Positions 25,020 to 38,169 of a stretch of 64,000 nt of DNA are shown piece by piece. The notes under the pieces were generated by a model, which worked only from the letters and a program-made list of their open reading frames with translations, made no database searches and was not told where the DNA came from. Position 1 is the stretch's first letter. Each line of letters opens with the position of its first letter. Origin of the DNA: Candidula unifasciata (Eukaryota > Mollusca > Gastropoda > Stylommatophora > Geomitridae); assembly GCA_905116865.2 (NCBI GenBank), contig CAJHNH020000693.1, positions 62,001-126,000 of the forward strand. The letters are read 5' to 3'. A program made the translations under genes and the position numbers.

Positions 25020-25140
25020 ACAGAGAAGCGATGGACAGACTGATTACAATATGTCGCTCTCATACTGGAGATATGAGTTCAACCCCTGTAGAGTGCCGGA
25101 CCTTTTTCTGTCAGGAGCAAATGTAACAACTCCAACCCAG
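25020..25140 (+). mobile_element. tRNA-headed SINE, degenerate
   Basis: GCGATGGACAGACTGATTAC is followed about 50 nt later by GAGTTCAACCCC (B-box-like) and TTTTTCTGTCAGGAG. The order and the TTTTTCTGTC module match the SINE at 21925-22052. Confidence 0.6.
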
Positions 25141-25182
25141 AGCACTAGCCATGTGGCCCTCAATCGTGCCCATCAGCCTTGT

Positions 25183-26047
25183 TTTGTTGATGGCACCCTT
25201 GGGTCTGTCCAGACGATAGTGTTATATTGTGTTATATTGTGTTTTGTTGATGGCACCCTTGGGTCTGTCCAGACGATAGTGTTATATTGTGTTTTGTTGA
25301 TGGCACCCTTGGGTCTGTCCAGACGATAGTGTTATATTGTGTTTTGTTGATGGCACCCTTGGGTCTGTCCAGACGATAGTGTTATATTGTGTTTTGTTGA
25401 TGGCACCCTTGGGTCTGTCCAGACGATAGTGTTATATTGTGTTTTGTTGATGGCACCCTTGGGTCTGTCCAGACGATAGTGTTATATTGTGTTTTGTTGA
25501 TGGCACCCTTGGGTCTGTCCAGACGATAGTGTTATATTGTGTTTTGTTGATGGCACCCTTGGGTCTGTCCAGACGATAGTGTTATATTGTGTTTTGTTGA
25601 TGGCACCCTTGGGTCTGTCCAGACGATAGTGGTATACTGTGTTTTGTTGATGGCACCCTTGGGTCTGTCCAGACGATAGTGGTATACTGTGTTTTGTTGA
25701 TGGCACCCTTGGGTCTGTCCAGACGATAGTGGTATATTGTGTTATGGGATGGCATCCCTAAGTCTGTCCAGACGATAGTGGTATACTGTGTTATGGGATG
25801 GCACCCCTAAGTCTGTCCAGACGATAGTGGTATATTGTGTTATGGGATGGCATCCCCAAGTCTGTCCAGACGATAGTGGTATACTGTGTTATGGGATGGC
25901 ATCCTTGGGTCTGTTCAGACGATAGTGGTATACTGTGTTATAGGATGGCATCCCTAAGTCTGTCCAGACGATAGTGGTATATTGTGTTATAGGATGGCAT
26001 CCCCAAGTCTGTCCAGACGATAGTGTTATACTGTGTTATGGGATGGC
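25183..26047. repeat. 50 bp minisatellite sharing a LINE 3'-end motif, about 17 copies
   Basis: The unit contains GGGTCTGTCCAGACGATAGT, then GTTATATTGT and GTTTTGTTGATGGCACCCTT. From 25740 a second subfamily of 49 bp units (GTTATGGGATGGCATCCC) takes over. The core CCAGACGATAGTGTTAT is also present once in the 3' end of the LINE at 8265-9750 (around 8282) and, diverged, at 39591 and 46512. Confidence 0.96.
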
Positions 26048-26326
26048 ATAGGAATGAGCTTCTTTCTCTCCATAGTACAAAGTCTGGTCAGTATTGTAGA
26101 GACCATGTATTGCCCGTACATTGTGATGCCTCTCTCGGCTGCTTTGTTTACTCCAAAAGAGATGCAACACGAACAGATTTAGAACACAGAGCATTGTAGA
26201 AGTTGCCGGATCAGAAAAGAAGTTCTCTGTCTACATCGCCCTAAAAGGCGGTAAAGACAGACAGTAGTAACGGTTTTATTATATACTTATAGTTTTCTTT
26301 AGCTTTTTAAAAAATATTTTGTTGTG

Positions 26327-26381
<55 letters not shown>

Positions 26382-27276
26382 CGAGTGTGTTTGTGTGTGT
26401 TGTAAATACGTTCACCATTTTCCCCCATCCACACATATAAATATCTACATCCTTCTAATCTGATCAGAAAGAAAAGAAAATCAATAACCAGAAGCTATTC
26501 CTGCCAATATCTATTACTGTCTACCTGTTATATTTTATTATCTATACCCATTATCCAAGACAATCAGTACTCTATCTCTGGTTAACTCACCTCCACGATC
26601 TATCATTTATTAAAAATTTTGATATATAAACCACACCTCCTCCAGTTTATTGACTTATAAAGTCACATTTTACTATTTAACATATTCATTTGGTAGATCG
26701 TGTGGAAAATGTAGACTTGTAAACACCTCTACATACTACTAATGCTCTGTCTCACATCTCAGATGTACACTCTCTTAGACTGCCTTTCGTTGATATCTTG
26801 ATTTCGTCTTCCAACTTGTAAAGCTTTCTATCTCCTACTCTCCTGCCTTCACATTGTCCACTCAGTACATATCAGGAACATCACCGCATCTCGCTAGACA
26901 CGAGATTTCCTGTCGGCTCCCATGAATGCCGTGGCCGTTGCCTCGGACTGTCTTATGTTCTAGGGGTGTTAGCAAATGCGGTGCCCCCCCCCCCCCTCTC
27001 CCCCCCCATCCCTAACCCCTTTTTTCCGTCATCTATACACACCGTGGAGAAAACCGGCTCCAGAATAGTTCAAGGCCCCATGTAACAGTGCTAGCTCTCT
27101 ATCGTGGCTGACAACATTGGGCGACTGTTTTATGTGTGTGTGTGTGTACGTGTGTGTATGTGTGTGTGAGTGTGTACGTATGCTTGGGTGAGTACGTGCA
27201 CGCGCGCAAGCCAGTGTTCAGCTAGTTGTCTTTTTTCTGTCAACTACGTCTGCCTCAGTCAAAGAGATGACGTGCC
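26048..27276. other. No gene recognised; (GT)n and poly-C tracts
   Basis: (GT)n at about 26331-26380 and 27130-27170, and a C-rich run at about 26981-27007. The rest is unique and AT-rich with no recognisable exon. Confidence 0.5.
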
Positions 27277-29190
27277 AACGCACAACGTTGAAACACTCAC
27301 AGTAGGTTACAGTAGCAATCGCTCACAACGTTGTAACACTCACAGCAGGTCACAGTAGCAGTCGCTCACAACGTTTTTAACACTCACAGTAGGTTACAGT
27401 AGCAGTCGCTCACAACGTTGTAACACTCACAGTAGGTTACAGTAGCAGTGGCTCACAACGTTGTAACACTCACAGTAGGTTACAGTAGCAGTCGCTCACA
27501 ACGTTGTAACAATCACAGTAGGTTACAGTAGCAGTCGCTCACAACGTTGTAACACTCACAGTAGGTCACAGTAGCAGTCGCTCACAACGTTGCAGCACTC
27601 ACAGTAGGTCACAGTAGCAGTCGCTCACAACGTTGTAACACTCACAGTAGGTCACAGTAGCAGTCGCTCACAACGTTGTAACACTTACAGTAGGTTACAG
27701 TGGCAGTCGCTCACAACGTTGTAACACTCACAGTAGGTTACAGTAGCAGCCGCTCACAATGTTGTAGCACTCACAGTAGGTTACGGTAGCAGTCGCTCAC
27801 AACGTTGTAACACTCACAGTAGGTTACAGTAGCAGTCGCTCACAACGTTGTAACACTCACAGTATGTTACAGTAGCAGTCGCTCACAACGTTGTAACACT
27901 CATAGTAGGTCATAGTAGCAGTCGCTCACAATGTTGTAACACTCATAGTAGGTTACGGTAGCAGTGGCTCACAACATTGTAACACTCACAGTAGGTCACA
28001 GTAGCAGTGGCTCACAACGTTGTAACACTCACAGCAGGTTACAGTAGCAGTGGCTCACAACATTGTAACACTCACAGTAGGTCATAGTAGCAGTGGCTCA
28101 CAACGTTGTAACACTCACAGTCGGTTACAGTAGCAGTCGCTCACAACGTTGTAACACTCACAGTAGGTTACAGTAGCAGTCGCTCACAACGTTGTAACAC
28201 TCACAGTAGGTTACGGTAGCAGTCGCTCACAACATTGTAACACTCACAGTAGGTCATAGTAGCAGTCGCTCACAACGTTGTAACACTCACAGTAGGTTAC
28301 AGTAGCAGTCGCTCACAACGTTGTAACACTCACAGTAGGTTACAGTAGCAGTCGCTCACAACGTTGTAACACTCACAGTAGGTTACAGTAGCAGTCGCTC
28401 ACAACGTTGTAACACTCACAGTAGGTTACAGTAGCAGTCGCTCACAACGTTGTAAAACTCACAGTAGGTCACATTAGCAGTGGCTCACAACATTGTAACA
28501 CTCACAGTACGTTACAGTAGCAGTCGCTCACAACATTGTAACACTCACAGTACGTTACAGCTAGCAGTCGCTCACACGTTGCAACACTACAGTAAGTTAC
28601 AATTAGCAGTCGCTCACAACTGTCTGATTATAAAACTCACAGTAGGTCACATTAGCAGTGGCTCACAACGTTGTAACACTCACAGTACGTTACAGTAGCA
28701 GTCGCTCACAACATTGTAACACTCACAGACGTTACTGTAGCAGTCGCACATGTTAACACTCACAGTAAGTTACAGTAGCAGTCGCTCACCCGTTCAACAC
28801 ATCCAGTAGGTCACAGTACATCAGTCACTCACCAACGTTGTAACACTCACAGTAGGTTACAGTCTAGCAGTGCTCACATTTCCCAACACTCACCGTAGCA
28901 TTACAGTAGCAGTCGCTCACAACGATGTAACTAACACAGTACTTTTACAGTAGCATGCTTGCCAATCTGCACAGAGCATGCCTAACAGTCTCCTCATAGT
29001 TCTCAGTCATGCTATGTAACGTTGTAACACTCACACAATCACATTAGCATGTGTGTCACAAGTTGATTCACAGTAGGTTACAGTAGCAGTGGCTCACAAC
29101 AGCAGTGACTGCCTTCAGGTTACAGTCTCAAACTACAACATTAACACTCACAGTAGGTTATGAGTAGCATCGCTAAACGTTGTAACACCA
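27277..29190. repeat. 43 bp minisatellite, about 43 copies, decaying at the right end
   Basis: The unit contains ACAACGTTGTAACACTCACA, then GTAGGTTACAGTAGCAGTCG, then CTC. Copies are regular until about 28560, then accumulate insertions, deletions and substitutions up to 29190, where LINE sequence begins. Confidence 0.97.
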
Positions 29191-30440
29191 AGCGACGTCC
29201 ATTCATCTTGAACCCCCATGCACTTCGTTTGCTCCTCAATACAAAGCTATCTGTATACACAATCACATCACATGGGTTGGAGTTTTCATGAATCATTTGT
29301 TAAACTTTTGATTCTGCAGCACCACCTGGCCAGTCCCTGCACTCAGGTACCAAAGTGATTAGAACCTACACAAGTCTGAAACCTGATCGGACACTTTGAC
29401 CCACTCCTCTTGTCGCCTATTTATCTAGCCTGTACACCTGTGCAATTGTGTCTTCAGCTTGCGCCATCCAAGACTTTCCTCATTTTAGTCTGCGACCATA
29501 TTATCCACAGCTTCATGTGGGTGGTGCCCTTTGACCGCAGCTGCTGTTCCATTGTGACAAAACATTCAACAGCAGCGTAAACATTTAATAAATTCCAGGT
29601 TGTTCCCCCATTATCTATCTGTATACCCTGAACCTCTAGTGTACTATGATTCCACTGGTCCAGGTCAAGAACTCCTTGCTTTAGCCCATTCTTCACCAGC
29701 AGACACTGTCCATGTCTTCCCTGTCCTAATGTATCCAGGACACTCATATCTATCTGTGTTTAATTCCTGCAGCATGATGATATCACAGTCATCAATCAGT
29801 CTCTCCAGTACAGGTCCTCTCTGCTTGGCACTACGACAATTCCTGTAACCCACTTAAAATGCTTTAATCCCAGACGCTTCGTTTTTTGCCTGACTCTCCG
29901 GGCTCTGGTTCTTCTCTTTCTGTGCCTTCTTCTCTCTCCACTTCCTTGTCTTCTCCTTTTCCTACTCTCTCCATTGTCATCTGAAGATGGTGTCAAGCAC
30001 CGTGGACGCACTCTATAGCTCCGGCGATGATTCTTTTTATTATTAAGTACAAAATCCATATAAAATATTCTATCAATGCAGGAAGTAAATTGTCACCCTA
30101 GTATTGCCTGTTTGCTAGAGAAGAGGAAGGGTCCGTGCACCTGGCGCCGCTCCACCTGCTAACCAGACGTTCCACTTTTACGACTGTAAAACCCACAGTT
30201 ATTCAGCCCATAGGTGACACGTAGGCTTAAGGTTTTTTAATTCGAGGATGTCTCCTCTAGATCCGTTGTGTTTTGTGCCTCTTTGGTCACGCACAACGGT
30301 CTTGACTGTAGAAAGGTTTTCCTGATCAAAGGACTTGGGACATGAGTGCACCGCTTTCACCCTATGTACCCATAGTTCTAGACTAAGCTCTGGAGACAGA
30401 ACAGCTGGTGTGCTCCACTGCGCGTGCACATCCACAGCCC
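29190..30440 (-). mobile_element. I-type LINE copy, 5' part fused to start of RNase H
   Basis: Reading downward from 30440, the 5' untranslated part matches 48290-49090 of the plus-strand copy, including CTACAGTCAAGACC and TAGGGTGACAATTTACTTCC. Next comes a basic stretch (FVLNNKKNHRRSYRVRPR, KRRRQGSGERRRHRKRRTR), then the start of an endonuclease domain: NCRSAKQRGPVLERLIDDCD, IIMLQELNTDRYECPGY. After about 29540 it jumps directly to the family's 3' region (post-RT segment and CDVIVYTDSFVLRSKRSAWG, the beginning of RNase H with its first Asp). The rest of EN and all of RT are missing, so the copy is internally deleted. It ends at the 43 bp array. Confidence 0.88.
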
Positions 30441-31629
30441 TGGCTCTTCCTGATCCTGGTGTATTTTAGTGCCCAATGATCGTGATGCAATTTTGTGGAG
30501 GTCAAGTTAAGTTGAGTTGCAAACCGACGTTATGGAAACCATTCTGATACTGAATACAACGCATTAACATCATCGTGTGGCAGAACAATCACTGATCAAA
30601 ATCGACTGCAAATGTTCATTAAATGGTGCCTAAACAGAACTTAAAAATGACATCGGTAGGACAGAATCAATAAGATGCAGCTTGGGAGAGAACTAGACAA
30701 ATCTAGATAACATGAGGTGAGGAACATATGGATGCTGGATATGACAAACAGAGAGAGGGAGAGAGAGGAGAGGGGAGATGGGGAGAGAAAGGGAGGGGGG
30801 AAAGGGAGCAACGCATATACGGAAGGATCTAAAAACCTATGTCACAAAAACCCACCCACACTGGACTACATGTTACATTATAACTTTTGTGGTGGTCATA
30901 TATAACTGTGTTATATGGCTGAACTGTGTTTCCTGGATTTGTACCTTGGCCTACACCCTTATTAATCCTGCGGAATGCAAATCTGGAGGGATAAATCTTT
31001 TTAAAAAATGGAAATACAAGAAGGAAATAATGAGACGGATTAATAATATTGGGACAGAGTGGAAGGATCTGCAGGTGATGACAGTTAACAGAAAAACCCG
31101 CATGAGTTGCTCCAACCATGGACAAACTACAGCAGAAGAAGGCACAAAAAGAATATTGCTTTCCATAATGTCACACAACATGACACACCTAGAACATACG
31201 ACAGCCCATTGAAACTGCCACATGAATGGGAACTGAAAGGAAATCTCACGAACTGTGAGATGCGCTGATGTTCATGATATATTTTAGTGTGTCTTTTAAT
31301 GTCACTGTGACGATTTTTTTCTTCTTCTGGTTTAAAAAAAAAAAAAAATGTTCTTCTGATTATCCACAATTCCAGAGACTGGCAATTATAGTTTCTGATT
31401 CATTGTCCGGATTTCTGCATACGGTAGCGTTGAGTATACACACAGTTTATAATAACTGACATAACATGGCTACATATAGTATATATAATTTTATATTCGT
31501 TATCTTATCATAGCCTGCCAGGTGATCATCATAAACAGATCATGAACCACTTAAATCATCTAAGATCTTTGAATTTTGTGATTTTAATAATATGTTGTTG
31601 TAATATTGACCCTTAAATAGTTTAGATTG
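30441..31629. other. No gene recognised
   Basis: A plus-strand stretch near 31030-31110 (NNIGTEWKDLQVMTVNRKT) weakly resembles a LINE tail. A GA-rich patch lies near 30749-30805. Confidence 0.4.
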
Positions 31630-33960
31630 ACTTCCGGTCAAAATGGACACAGGGCATAGTCACTGTTTCGCGTCAGGGCAAATTTTTTGCTTCTGCCAAA
31701 CGGCGGCCGTTGCATTTTTGATCCATTTGTAGACTGAAAGGATATAGTTTCGTCGCGCCAGCTACTGAGTTGAGTGCATGGCGCGACCTGTGAGCTGCGG
31801 ATTTCATTTGGAATGTTTTTCGACTGTGACCAACGTGGTGTTGTGAACTGTAGATTCATAAAATGGCGCGTGGACTGTCGCCGCAATATTGGTGGTGCCC
31901 TTATGTGATTAATATTGATCGCGTGTGCAACTGTTGATGTGTTGGTAACTCCTGCTGCTGTCGATGATGAACTGCATTTCTAATGTTAAACTGTTTGCGT
32001 TAGCACTTCTGATGGCTACCGTATGCTTTTAATGCGTGTGTATGCTAGTGCATATGTTGAGACAAGGGACTGTGACGAACATTCTGTGTGTTTTTCGTTG
32101 GCACAGGAGCGGAGCAACTATGGAGTGACCCGTTTGCTATGAAGCTGGAACTAAGATTACCAAGATAGTTTAGATTAATCCTGCACTCATTTATCTTTAA
32201 TTGGATGTATTGTATGTCCCGAAATGGCCAATCCTTTTCCTTCAGCAAGGTTTTAACTGTGTCTTGTTGCCCTAAACAAAATTCCGCTCACAAAATGCTG
32301 TGAAAACCCTAGAAAAAAATGATGTCCTGAAAGAGTTAAGACAAGAAAGGCATCTGGAACTGATCAAATAACAAATGAAATGATGGTACAATTGGGACCA
32401 GCTGGTAGGCAATGTCTCTTAGATCTTATCAATCCATCCTGGCCCCAGTGACTACTTCTAATGGCATTAAGGAGGCAGAAATAGTCCCCAAAGCCAAGAA
32501 AGGAAAGCTCAAAGGAAAAAAAATTCAGTTACCGCCCCATAAGCTGCCTTGGAAATACCATTGAAAGATTAGTGAACAAAAGGTTACTTAATTTCCTGGT
32601 AGAAAACAAATACTGGATGACAGCCAAGCAGTATTCATGAAATACAGAAGCACTGATAACCAAACCTCTTATCTCACAGAGGAAATTGAAGAAAAAACTG
32701 CTAGCCACTTTCTTCAACCTGACCAAAGCCTTTGATAAGGTCAGGAAGAAAGAACTCTTGCTAAAACTAGCACACAGTGGGATAAACGGGCATATGTTTG
32801 CCTGGATTTGAGTCTTCCTTTACAGACGCTGTGCAAGAGTCAGACAGAAAAAAACACAAAAGCAAGCTGGTCAAGATATAAGAAAGTGTTCACACAGAGA
32901 GGTGTTATATCTCCAACCCTGTTTATTCTTTTCATCAATGACCTCCCAAACTAGTTCACGACTCACATTCACAAGGCCCTACATGCAGATGACCTGGCCA
33001 TAAGGACCCAAGCTGAACATTTAGGAACAACCAAAACAAAAAAGCAGGAAGCTATACATACAGTTGAGAAATGGACAGTCACAAAAAAACCAGACCAAAA
33101 TCATCTCAACTCTCTTCTCTCTTTCCATAAAACTGGAACAAGTTGATCCGTACCTTGAAGCCAACATCTTTCCAAAAGAGGATAACCCACCAATATTGGA
33201 GTAAAATTCAACAAAAGACAAACCTGGGTGCCCACATTGAAACAACCCAAAGGAAAGCTACACTATGGATCAGACTTATGAAGAAACTTATTGAAACAAG
33301 CTGGAGTGCAGATGCCAACACTGCATGACAAGTCAACACAGGAAACCTACGACCAAAACTGCAGTATGGCAAGGAAACACTGCAGCCAAATCAAATCTAT
33401 ACAAACTGGACAAAATACTGCTCTCAAAATCATTGCATGAGAAGCACACCAATTCATGAGCTGGAAGCAACTTCTGGTCTCCAGAGCCTCAGCCATCGAA
33501 GGGAAGAAAAAGTGGTTACCCTAACAGAAAAATTTAAATGCATGAACAACCCCATGCACAGAATAGCAAACAACCTAACTAAAAACCGACTGAAAAGAAA
33601 AAAACTTTCACCAACTATCTAAATTTTACTACACAAAAAACAGTGACATCCTTTCTAAAGATCCTTCAGCATGGAAAATGATTCAGGCATACTGCATAGA
33701 CCTACAGCCTTACTGTACAGTCACAACAACAATCCTAAGCATAAACAAAAAGGCTGAAGAATGTGACCTAGTACTGCATGCAACGACCCTTGAACATTTC
33801 TACAATTCTTATCCAAAACCCGAACGGACACATGTATACACCGATGGATCATTGGAGGAAGCGTAAACAAATTGAGGAGCTGAATCAGGGATCATGCTGC
33901 AAGACGGGACCATAGTAGAAATGTAATACCCCTTCATTAGACACCTTTAACAACCTGCTT
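31630..33960 (+). mobile_element. Jockey-like LINE: 5' region, RT and partial RNase H
   Basis: A 5' untranslated block (31780-32045) is shared with 55155-55410. The RT region follows from about 32330: KASGTDQITNEMMVQLGPAG, YRPISCLGNTIERLVNKRLL, the palm motif AFDKVRKKELLLKLAHSGIN, GVISPTLFILFINDLP, and HADDLAIRTQAEHL (Asp-Asp kept). Then come thumb-region blocks (PPILE and RKATLWIRLMKKL), RSTPIHELEATSGLQSLSHR and, at the end, HVYTDGSLEEA, the first RNase H motif. The element stops before the rest of RNase H. ORF1 and the endonuclease are missing between the 5' block and the RT. Stops and frameshifts are frequent, so this is an old copy. Confidence 0.9.
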
Positions 33961-33999
33961 GTTAGGGAGGCAGAATTTTTATTTCTATAAACACGAGTA

Positions 34000-34135
34000 C
34001 ACATGCACAAACTCACACACACTCTCACTCATATGCACATTCACAAACTCACACACACTCTCACTCATATGCACATTCACACACGATCACATAGGTGCAC
34101 ATACACATGCAAAAACACACACACACATACACATA
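34000..34135. repeat. CA-rich short tandem repeat
   Basis: CACACTCTCACTCATATGCA units of about 36 bp (two copies), then ACACAC-rich sequence. It directly follows the truncated LINE. Confidence 0.85.
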
Positions 34136-35094
34136 TTATACAAAGCATGTTACACCAATTCCTCTGAATAGAGATGGTTTATTGATATCCAGGCATCACT
34201 GTCCATACATTTATATGAACACTTGTATACAATGATAAAGAGGCGTGGATGTAAGCCAAATTTTCTGACATGCAGTCTGAAAGTTTCCATCAGTGAAACC
34301 TGAAATATCTGAACACAAAGGAATGAAGACATTGACTAGTATGGAATTGATTAAGTGATGTATACAGTTCACACATCTTGCAATGGAGACATACACAGGT
34401 TTACTCAAATATGTTGGTGCAAGGGAACTACTTTTCTGTGACCAGATTCGGCAACAACTTTGATGCAGGGGACAGCAAGCTTGTTATGACTGGCACAAAT
34501 GTATAATAAGATAATCATTTTTTATTTCAAGAAATCAACACATTATAGATTTATAAAACTAACTAATTCAGCTAATTCACTGATAATAATATTATACTAG
34601 TGGTAACATAAACATGCATGATTTACAAATAAATACACTCTGAATTTCTTTAAAAATAAATCTACAAAATATTTACAACTTCATCTAGTGATAAATGTTA
34701 TTAAAAATCTATATCTCAAGAATTATTAAAATAGTGCATGCCATTTACGGTTAAGTATGTATTATCTTTCACTCACAGTTATGCATGACAACTTAAAACA
34801 ATTTACGGAAATATGGTTTACATCTTTGCTCTTTGGAAATGAAGCTAAATTATTTCACTTTCAACACAAAAATGTCCAGGAAAACATACAAACAGACATC
34901 ACAAATGTAGCACATCAGATACAAATGTGTCCTGCTGAAGAACACTTTAATTGAAACATGTAAGTACTCAATAAAGACGGGAGATGTGAACCAGCGTCAT
35001 TGCACACGGTTATAAACCATAAGTGCTCTGTCACCAGTGCAGACAGCTGAAAAGAAACTGTCATCCTGTGTCGCCCTCGGCACGTAACTCCGTA
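34136..35094. other. No gene recognised
   Basis: AT-rich unique sequence. The open frames at 34757-34954 and 34915-35115 show no family features. Confidence 0.5.
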
Positions 35095-35275
35095 GCTACA
35101 GCGACGTTCCTCCATTTACCCCAGATTGTTAACCCTGGTACCCATTTCCTAGAGGCTGGGTGAACCCCAGGAACTACCCGGTTTCAAACACCAACTGTGG
35201 GCTGCAGCAAATGGCAGCTGGATTTGAAAGCGAGTCTCATATTGACTGCGCTAATGCGGCCCTAAGTAAGTACTC
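35095..35275 (-). mobile_element. tRNA-headed SINE with shared body module
   Basis: The minus strand begins GGCCGCATTAGCGCAGTCAA, an A-box-like head (TTAGCGCAGT), with a weak B-box region. It continues to a body carrying CACCCAGCCTCTAGGAAATG then GGTACCAGGG. Head-then-body order and the CAGCCT...GGGTACC module match the SINE at 48470-48960. Confidence 0.75.
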
Positions 35276-36375
35276 AATTGTCAAAGTCATGGACAAGCAG
35301 ATGAAATTCCTGTGACTGCTGTATATAACTTGAGATTGCTGAGCCATATAATTTGATTTTATGCCAGAAGACAATGAGGCTTTCCTTGCAATATCAACAT
35401 TAACATATTCCATAAATGGCGGGAAAGTAAGGTACTAACCATTATCACAATATGCCCAACACTTCCTGAAGGTACTAATTGAGATGAGGCCGAAAATGGG
35501 GTTATAGGCAAAGAGCAAAAGTGGATCACCTGTCTGAGGGCAAGGTGGCTCCTAACGAAGTAATTTTAGCAATTGTCATAACAGGGCGTGCATAATCAGT
35601 GTTAAACCCTGTGTGTTCTTCACTACTTCTCCCTCCCCCAGAGAGTATACAGAAGGTAAAAGGGCAGAAACAATCAGATAAGGGGGACTGCTTGTGATAA
35701 TCAGAAAACTCCTATTGTGCTCAATCGTCCATGAAGCTTTTACTACAAGTTTTCATTGTAACTACATTTTGAATGATTACATTTTATATTTATATCAGAT
35801 TTTTAACAACTTGTCTGCATAACATCTGATTTTCAATTGATTGTCAACAAAATGATATTCTGATGCTAGCCAATGCAACACTCAGACAAGTGGCCAGCTG
35901 CTCTGTGGAGAGAGAGACTAGGAAATCAGTTCAGTGCAAAGAAACCAAGCCTCTCCTTTTTAATCACAATTAATTTAATTGATAAAAACTCAAAACCAAA
36001 TCTCATTACTATAAAGGGGATATAAGGTTGATAAGAAGTGAATATGATTTCTGAAAACTATTCATTAATATTGTGTCTCCCTTAAAATCAGGCTGTTGTC
36101 TTTTGACAAAAAATACATGAAACTTATGAAGGAACCATGACAGTGATTAGGTGATGCGCCCTCTAGTCTCTTTAACTGATTAAAATATGATCTCAAACAG
36201 ACTTTAAAATTAAAAAAAAAAAAAAAAAAGGGTGGGGGGGGGGGGGATATATAGTAACCAAACAACAGTAACATCTTGTCATATTAAATCAAGCAGAATT
36301 AACGTGCTCACAAATTAACCTGACTACACAAAGATTTCATTAGGTCAGACCACCAGGTCTTTGGACTAAAAAAAC
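35276..36375. other. No gene recognised; A and G homopolymers
   Basis: An A run followed by a G run at about 36212-36246. No exon recognised. Confidence 0.5.
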
Positions 36376-36582
36376 AACAGGAAACAATAAAACATGATCT
36401 TTGATCTTGCAAATTGTTGCTCTGTTGAGAAACAATAAAACATGATCTTTGATCTTGCAAAATGTTGCTCTGTTGAGAAACAATAAAACATGATCTTTGA
36501 TCTTGCAAAATGTTGCTCTGTTGAGAAACAATAAAACATGATCTTTGATCTTGCAAAATGTTGCTCTGTTGAGAAACAATAA
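36376..36582. repeat. 48 bp tandem repeat, 4 copies
   Basis: The unit contains AAACAATAAAACATGATCTT, then TGATCTTGCAAAATGTTGCT, then CTGTTGAG. Copies are nearly identical, and because 48 is divisible by 3 the minus strand has repeat-encoded open frames. Confidence 0.95.
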
Positions 36583-37225
36583 TTCTAATAAAAATTTGCA
36601 TCTAGGCCATTGTCAGACTTTACAAGGTCATTTCTCTCAAGCTACCTCTGCCTTTTGTGTCACTGATTTTTGCAGGTGTCACAATGTTCTTAAATGACTT
36701 CTCTTATCGTTTCATAATCCAGAAACATTGCTTCTCCGTGTCAGATATGTATATATATAAGATCATATCAGATGCTGCAAAAACAATAAAATATTGGCCA
36801 TGTTAATGAACACAATGTCACAATGAACATGCCTCAAGATTGAAGAACTACTACATAAATAATCAGGAATTCTAGCAAAATATGATGCTATGTCATATTA
36901 AATGAACAGATACTGATATAGTATATTTTTCATATCCAAGCTGACAGACTAGAAAAAGGTGAAATGATAATTCCAGACCAGACCTAAATAAATTAAGCAA
37001 AGCCTGGAAGAAGATTAATCATGAGGGCACAAAATCAAGCAGATTATTTTTGCCTACAAACAAATCTTGATGCTTATGAAGCTAAAGAATTGTAAATATA
37101 CAATTAAATGCATTCTTTGCTTTAGTAAATAAATATATATAAATTTGCTGTTACCTTTTAGTTTCACACTGCCACTGTACAGGTCTTTTTTTAACCAGAA
37201 ATAACAAGTTAACATAATAAATTTG
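36583..37225. other. No gene recognised
   Basis: AT-rich unique sequence. Confidence 0.5.
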
Positions 37226-37870
37226 CATCAATGATAAATAATCTAAGACATGCTAAAGACACAGTATTACTAGCAGAAAGTGGGCAGGAGTTACAGGACC
37301 TGGTGGAAGAAGTGAAAAGGTGAAGTGCAGAGCAGGATTAGATATTAATTTTAAATGAAATCATGATATGTATACTTGAAACAATTGAAGGCTCCCCAGC
37401 AATGAACAACAACACAGTTAATGGAAAGAAACTGGAACAAGATACAAGTTTCTACTATCTTTGGCATGCAATAACAAAGGGTGGCAGAAGTGAAATAGAA
37501 GTCAGAAAAGACAATGAGAATGGCCAAAAAAATATTGTTAGCAGCAAGCAGAAATTACTGACTGTGAGATAAAGAGCTAATAAAAATGAGAACTGTCAAA
37601 CGTTATACATACTCATCCCTGCTGTATGGTGCAAAGATCTGGACAACTGAATTTAGTCAGGATTACCATTAGAGTTCAAGCCAAAACACAATTCACATAA
37701 ATAATGGGTAGGAGGCTTGCCAGATGAGGAAACCACAACAAAATAGGACCCAACCAATTCTGGCCAAGAAAAACACCTGTGCAAGCCAAACTTTACAGGT
37801 CACTGATTGAATCACAACAGACAGTGAAGTTCATACTAAAGGCAAAATTGCAGATATAGATAATCTATTT
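37226..37870 (+). mobile_element. LINE RT C-terminal fragment
   Basis: The plus strand reads INNLRHADDTVLLAESGQEL, the catalytic Asp-Asp box with His in place of Tyr, as in the fragment at 1-515. It continues QDLVEEVKR, then ETIEGSPAMNNNTVNGKKLE and QDTSFYYLWHAITKGGRSEI, the 'f.YLG..i..dGr...Ei' region, then a degenerate SSLLYGAKIWTT block. Stops and frameshifts are frequent. The two fragments are probably from one family. Confidence 0.85.
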
Positions 37871-38169
37871 CATGCGAACAAAAGAAGAAGAAGAAGGACA
37901 CAACCATATTAAACAAAGCAAACACAGGTTGTTAGCAGTTCTGTGAGAAAGGGAAGAAACACAGGAATCAAGTGAATGTGAGAGATGTTAATTAAACACC
38001 TGATATGTGTGTGTTCTAAGACGAGAAATATAGTCAGAGAAAAAGAGACTGGTGGAGTTCTGTTGTGATATGACCTCGAATGGTATGAACAACTGTGTAT
38101 GTCTCAGAAATTAGCCTCGAGTAAATGGTAAAATTTTTGATTTGATAGCAGCCTATTTTGTGCGAGACA

